DNA of 17,556 bases from an uncultured Lentisphaeraceae bacterium (GTDB lineage Bacteria > Verrucomicrobiota > Kiritimatiellia > RFP12 > DVOR01). The stretch is from NCBI GenBank assembly GCA_937892925.1, contig CALBHX010000069.1, positions 1 through 17,556 of the forward strand. The letters run 5' to 3'. A program made the translations under genes and the position numbers. Shown here one piece after another: positions 14,234 through 17,556 of the stretch; the stretch's first letter is position 1, and each line of letters begins with the position of its first letter. The notes beneath the pieces were generated by a model. It made no database searches. It saw only the letters and a program-made list of their open reading frames with translations, and had not been told where the DNA came from.

Positions 14234-14427
14234 TGCTTGCATTCCTTCTGAGTTTTGTGCTTTACTAAAGGCACTGGCGGGACACTCCGCGTTGTGAAGG
14301 CATAACCCTCGCGGCCAGTAGCCTGCGTTTTGTCGCGCAAAGCACCCTGCCTTTTAGAAAGCCGCCGAGTGGCGGCTTTCACTTTTTCAGCGGTTATACG
14401 TTTCAATTTCCCGTGCCTTTTTTTCAT
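14230..14427 (-). CDS. 65-aa basic protein between the head gene and gpG-like gene
   Basis: Its TGA overlaps the ATG of the gpG-like gene as ATGA, which supports real translation. The ATG start at 14427 overlaps the head gene by 41 nt. A GTG at 14382, 4 nt after the head gene stop, would give 50 residues instead. The peptide is Lys/Arg-rich (LSKRQGALRDKTQATGREGY) and has no recognised domain. It directly follows the putative nuclease domain, so an immunity-type role is conceivable but not shown. A strong hairpin of the opposite-strand terminator lies within its 5' part. Confidence 0.4.
   Translation of the reverse strand: MKKRHGKLKRITAEKVKAATRRLSKRQGALRDKTQATGREGYAFTTRSVPPVPLVKHKTQKECKQ
14357..14387 (+). 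terminator. intrinsic terminator for plus-strand transcription
   Basis: GAAAGCCGCC (14357-14366), loop GAGT, GGCGGCTTTC (14371-14380), then ACTTTTT: a perfect 10-bp GC-rich stem followed by a T-tract on the plus strand. The minus strand has no U-tract after the stem. It would end transcripts from the small plus-strand genes. Confidence 0.75.
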
Positions 14428-15686
14428 CGTTATAGTGGGTAACTACCGCCCACCCATCGCCATGCTTACTCAAGAATGCCACATAGCTTCCATGAATAAT
14501 GGCGCATACTCGTTCTGAAAAACCTGCTCCCTCTTTGAGTTTCACGCGGTAGACCTTCCCCTTAGCGATGGTTTCGGGGAGGCGATTCAGTTCTTTTCGG
14601 TGTTTTTGTTGGAGCTTTGCAAGTCCTTTACCGTGCTCTTGCTCGATACCTTTTCCCTCCCAGCCTTGCAGAAAGTGAATACTTCCGAGGCCGGGCTTGT
14701 GCATGGCATAACGAACGTCTTTGGGACGTCCTTGGGTAGCCCGGGAGAGGGCTTCACGGCCCCGCTGCACCTGCTGATCTGTTGAGAGCGCGGCTCCGCA
14801 CCGACTGCACGTGCCATCATAGGCGGCGAAGCGGCCGCATGTGGGGCACTTATGGAAGGGCGTTCGGCGGTTCAGGGTCTGAATGCCGGAGCGCTTCAGA
14901 AGGGCTTGAATGGCGGGGTGATTGCGGAGGGCGCGGGCGACTTCCTGGTCGGAGGGGGAGAGCGAGGCATAGCCTGCTTGAGCGGCTGTCTGCCCATCGG
15001 GCTTCAGGCCGAGGCGTTCGGCTTCTTCGGCGTCTACATCTGTCCAATCCATGCCCGAGCCGTAGGCGAAGGGGGGATAGGGGTTTCCGAGGGTGTCGGT
15101 AAAGCCGCCTGCGCCCTCCCCGAGCGCCTGCCAGATGGGGGAGGTTTTCAACGCCACGAAAACGCGTTTGCAAGCGCCCTGCCAGCCAGTAGCTTCGCCT
15201 GCGGCGTGCCAGCGTTGAGGCCAATCGGCGCGGGGCGTGCGGCGCACGCCGTAGCGTTCCAAACGCTAGGCAGGCCAATCGGCCAGCTCATCGCTGTCGC
15301 GCGCTTCCAGACGCGCCGCGGAGGCGGCCATCTGGCGTTGGGTTCGGAGGATGAGGTTGAGTCGGCGGAGGCTGCCGGGATCGGTGAGCGCGTGGGAGCC
15401 GCCGTCAAGGCCGAGCGCCTGAAGCTTGGCGCGGAGGCGTTCGCGGGCTTCGGCGGCGTTGAGCTCACCCTCGGCGTAAGCTGCCAGCACGCGCTGAAGG
15501 GTTTGAAGGTAATCGGCCGAAGCCATCCGCGCCGAGAAGAGGGCGCGCGCGGATCTCGGCCTGCCGCTGGGCAGGCAGGGCGGCGAAGCGCGCACGGATC
15601 TCCGCGCTGTCCAGATGCGTGGGCAGCACAGAAATACTTTGATGGGATTGGTTTTGTACACCTCGGCAGCGTTGGAGGGAGCACAT
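14387..15686 (-). pseudogene. Mu gpF / SPP1 gp7-like head morphogenesis protein fused to zinc ribbon and toxin-like nuclease (two disruptions)
   Basis: Minor head protein that normally helps assemble the capsid-portal region. The head part can be followed across two disruptions. The first frame (from about 15629, VLPTHLDSAEIRARF) jumps at a CGCGCGCGCC run near 15550 into RALFSARMASADYLQ. The second frame reaches RRLNLILRTQRQMAAS and ADWPA, then TAG at 15268-15266. It continues in the same frame (RLERYGVRRTPRADWPQRW, ALKTSPIWQAL, PYPPFAYGSGMDW) to 14387. After the head domain comes a CPTCG ... CSRCG zinc ribbon, then about 90 residues (GSIHFLQGWEGKG, GKGLAKLQQKH, WAVVTHYND) resembling phage-associated Barnase/EndoU/ColicinE5/RelE-like nucleases. 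The 5' end fades near the prophage edge; ATG 15686 is only the furthest possible start. Confidence 0.7.
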
Positions 15687-15807
15687 GAACCCGCCGTCAT
15701 TTCAATCGTTTGTTTCAGGTATACTTGTTGATTTACTTGGAGCTGTCACCTTCTGTCTTACCCCATTATCTATCTTCCCTCGTTTCACATTATATTTTAA
15801 ATCTTAA
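15685..15807 (+). CDS. possible 40-aa hydrophobic peptide at the right prophage edge
   Basis: ATG 15685 follows GGAGGG by a good distance, and the 40-residue frame contains one hydrophobic helix (FVSGILVDLLGAVTFCLTPL). It has no recognised family and crosses the point where GC-rich phage-like DNA gives way to AT-rich DNA, so it may be chance. The rest of the interval to ackA holds only the ackA promoter. Confidence 0.2.
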   Translation: MNPPSFQSFVSGILVDLLGAVTFCLTPLSIFPRFTLYFKS

Positions 15808-15928
15808 AATGTTTAATCTGTTTTTCCGCCATGTAATGTAGTACGAACGATGCGGATTTTGTTCTTGTTTTTCTTTATCACTTTGTGTCCTGTATGTGAT
15901 TTTCTAACATAGACACTTTGGAGTCGTT

Positions 15929-15957
15929 TTGACAGTAATTATGTGAGACGCTATACT
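15929..15957 (+). promoter_or_regulatory. sigma70-type promoter of ackA
   Basis: TTGACA at 15929-15934, exactly 17 nt, TATACT at 15952-15957. The predicted start near 15964 leaves a leader of about 27 nt. Confidence 0.85.
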
Positions 15958-15990
15958 ATAAGGCTGTTCACTAGTCATAGGAGTTCGCGA

Positions 15991-17202
15991 ATGTCTATTC
16001 ATAATGTTCTGGTCGTTAATGCCGGCAGCAGTTCTTTGAAGTTTATGCTGTTTGACATGGTTTCTGAAAAGATGTTGGCCAAAGGGCAAGTAGAGCGGAT
16101 AGGTATTGGGCGGTCATTATTTTCCTATTCGACGGAAGGGTTTTCGGAGAAACAGGTGCCATGTGAGGCTCCGGATCATACATCGGCGGTTCAACTGGCT
16201 TGTAATGCGTTGATTGCGCCTGAAAAAGGTGGATGCCTGAAGGCGCTCTCTGATATTGATGCGGTGGGGCATCGCATTGTTCATGGCGGTGAGAAGTATT
16301 CCACTCCAGTGCTGTTAACGGAAGAGGCACAGGCGGAAATTGTAAAGCTTATTCCATTAGCTCCGTTGCATAATCCAGCGTCTTTGCAAGGTGTCAAAGG
16401 GTGTGAGCACGTGTTGCCTGGTGTGCCGCATGTAGGCATTTTTGATACGGCATTTCACCAAACGATGCCGGAAGAAAGTTATTTATACGGGTTGCCGCGT
16501 GTTCTGCATGAGAAGCTGGGAGTGCGGAAATATGGTTTTCATGGCACCAGCCATAAGTTTGTTACGCAGCGGGCTGCGGAAGTGCTAGGAAAGCCAGTTG
16601 AGACGGTTAATCTGGTTACTTGTCATTTAGGAAATGGCTCTTCCATTACTGCGGTGAAAGACGGGAAGTGCTGGGACACATCAATGGGAATGACGCCATT
16701 GGCGGGTGTAATGATGGGAACGCGGTCGGGCGACTTTGATCCTGCGATTGTGCTGTATCTACTTAAAAATGGTTATACGGCAGAAGCGATTGATAAGCTT
16801 ATTAACAAGGAGAGCGGTGTATTGGCTCTAGGCGGGACGGGATCAAGTGATATGCGTGATTTGTGTGCAGCTCGTGAAAGAGGAGAGTCGGCGGCACAAT
16901 TGGCCATGGCTCGGCTGGTTCACAGCTATGCGATGTATGTGGGTGGTTATGTAGCCCAATTGGGGCATGTTGATGCGATTGTGATGACAGGTGGCATTGG
17001 TGAGAACTCCTGGGAGACGCGTGAGGCGCTTGTGAAGGCGATTTCAGGTCTCGGCGTTACGCTTGATGTCGAGGTTAATCGGATGTGCCGCGGTTCAGAA
17101 GCTACAATTTCCGGTTCGGATTCTGCGATTCCGGTGATGGTTCTGCCGACAAATGAGGAATTGATGATCGCCCGCGAAACGTTTACATTACTTTCTAAGT
17201 AA
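15991..17202 (+). CDS. ackA: acetate kinase
   Basis: Interconverts acetyl phosphate plus ADP with acetate plus ATP; the last ATP-yielding step of fermentative acetate production in the cytoplasm. ASKHA-fold motifs are in order: VVNAGSSSLKF (residues 9-19, substrate Asn), GHRIVHGGEKY (Arg/His), FDTAFHQTMP (catalytic Asp), YGFHGTSHK (catalytic His), HLGNGSSITAV, MGTRSGDFDP (the transition-state Arg), GGIGENS, and a C-terminal NEELMIARE with the Mg-binding Glu. 403 residues is full length. ATG 15991 follows AGGAG (15979-15983) by 7 nt; the open frame upstream of it lies over the promoter. No pta gene is visible next to it. Confidence 0.97.
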   Translation: MSIHNVLVVNAGSSSLKFMLFDMVSEKMLAKGQVERIGIGRSLFSYSTEGFSEKQVPCEAPDHTSAVQLACNALIAPEKGGCLKALSDIDAVGHRIVHGGEKYSTPVLLTEEAQAEIVKLIPLAPLHNPASLQGVKGCEHVLPGVPHVGIFDTAFHQTMPEESYLYGLPRVLHEKLGVRKYGFHGTSHKFVTQRAAEVLGKPVETVNLVTCHLGNGSSITAVKDGKCWDTSMGMTPLAGVMMGTRSGDFDPAIVLYLLKNGYTAEAIDKLINKESGVLALGGTGSSDMRDLCAARERGESAAQLAMARLVHSYAMYVGGYVAQLGHVDAIVMTGGIGENSWETREALVKAISGLGVTLDVEVNRMCRGSEATISGSDSAIPVMVLPTNEELMIARETFTLLSK

Positions 17203-17210
17203 TTGGATTT

Positions 17211-17556
17211 GTGCAGCTTTTTTTGGATTTACGTACAGTTACGTTACTTTCCGCCGCCACCCAGCATTACTGGGAGGCGGTTGTGGAGGCGTGTGTACCG
17301 ATTTTGGAAGACACAGATCGGTTGGTGTTGTTGTTGGATAATGCATCAGCTCCGACAGCGTTTCGAACAATAGAACATGTGCGGCTTTCTCGTTGTTGGG
17401 GGCGAGCATCGGCGCGAACGTGGGCTGGGAGACGAGAACTATCTTTATGGGTGCGGCGGTTGTGCCCGGACGGATATTGGTCTGCAGATCCATTGATTAT
17501 GCCCCCTCGGCGGGAATATCGCGCAACACGCATTGGGTGTTTTGCATTTTCTGTTG
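17211..17556 (+). CDS. start of an unidentified protein, possibly a GT4-type glycosyltransferase
   Basis: Open frame from GTG 17211 to the window end (115 codons, incomplete), beginning 8 nt after ackA, so co-transcription is likely. The ribosome site is weak (GGA at 17205-17207). The N-terminus VQLFLDLRTVTLLSA could be the first beta strand of a GT-B glycosyltransferase. DTDRLVLLLDNAS, ELSLWVRRLCPDGYWSADPL and a final GCFAFSV strand fit that layout. This is a pattern-level guess, since the donor-binding half is outside the window. An imperfect hairpin (17254-17280, two 5-bp stems around an A-A mismatch, no T-tract) lies in its 5' part. Confidence 0.4.
   Translation, partial: MQLFLDLRTVTLLSAATQHYWEAVVEACVPILEDTDRLVLLLDNASAPTAFRTIEHVRLSRCWGRASARTWAGRRELSLWVRRLCPDGYWSADPLIMPPRREYRATRIGCFAFSV

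Noticed and set aside
13802..14297. Plus-strand frames of 111-118 codons opposite the gpG-like gene
   Set aside because: Composition follows from the GC-rich antisense of the phage gene; no ribosome site or family.
10590..15640. CRISPR array, tRNA or integrase attachment site at the prophage edges
   Set aside because: No regularly spaced repeats, no tRNA-like cloverleaf and no matching direct repeats were found at the edges on reading both strands.
14852..15688. 278-codon plus-strand frame opposite the head gene
   Set aside because: The minus strand carries clear head-morphogenesis motifs across the whole interval; this frame is its mirror.
17254..17280. Hairpin after ackA as an intrinsic terminator
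   Set aside because: The stem has an internal A-A mismatch and no T-tract, and it lies within the open frame that starts at 17211.

Overview
The window looks like a bacterial chromosome segment, probably from the PVC superphylum (Verrucomicrobiota/Kiritimatiellota-like). This lineage call is an inference. It rests on a dapL-type lysine/meso-DAP pathway gene followed by a roughly 400-residue PPi-type phosphofructokinase of the style I know from Verrucomicrobia, plus an aspartyl-tRNA synthetase with the PGEFYQLD form of motif 2. Housekeeping genes have moderate GC. A block at about 10.59-15.64 kb is much richer in GC and carries phage structural genes.

Left host part (1-10.3 kb). The order is the 3' end of dapL, then pfp (both +), then a 400-bp stretch with a possible small or decayed gene. 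A family-4 glycosyltransferase (+) follows, with a near-consensus extended -10 promoter. It meets a minus-strand pair head to head with overlapping stop codons: smc, followed 15 nt later by a HAD-like protein that has lost its catalytic residues. Beyond a gap containing a 19-bp perfect inverted repeat lies aspS (-). The aspS start should be set at 9874; the frame stays open for 570 nt upstream but does not look coding there.

Prophage remnant (about 10.59-15.64 kb). The main strand is minus. Read 5' to 3', it holds a Mu gpF/SPP1 gp7-like head morphogenesis gene, a 65-aa ORF, a shortened gpG-like gene, a gap where protease and capsid genes would be expected, a 104-aa protein, a 195-aa protein, a short tape measure protein, and a gene cut off at the left edge. 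The head gene is fused to a zinc ribbon and a C-terminal toxin-like nuclease domain. It is broken by one frameshift and one in-frame TAG. Terminase, portal, major capsid, integrase and lysis genes are not visible, so this is a defective element.

The most unusual part is a set of small plus-strand genes interleaved with these minus-strand genes. They include a 1-TM protein with a CxxC, a 39+45-aa overlapping pair, a 2-TM protein and a 37-aa Cys-rich protein. Two of the units start right behind TTGCCA / TGC-TATnnT promoters whose -35 box lies on the start codon of the opposing phage gene. A strong plus-strand terminator at 14.36 kb would end the plus transcripts.

Right host part (15.7-17.56 kb). 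ackA (+) has a perfectly spaced promoter and good SD. It is followed after 8 nt by an open frame that runs off the window and may be the N-terminus of a GT4-type glycosyltransferase.
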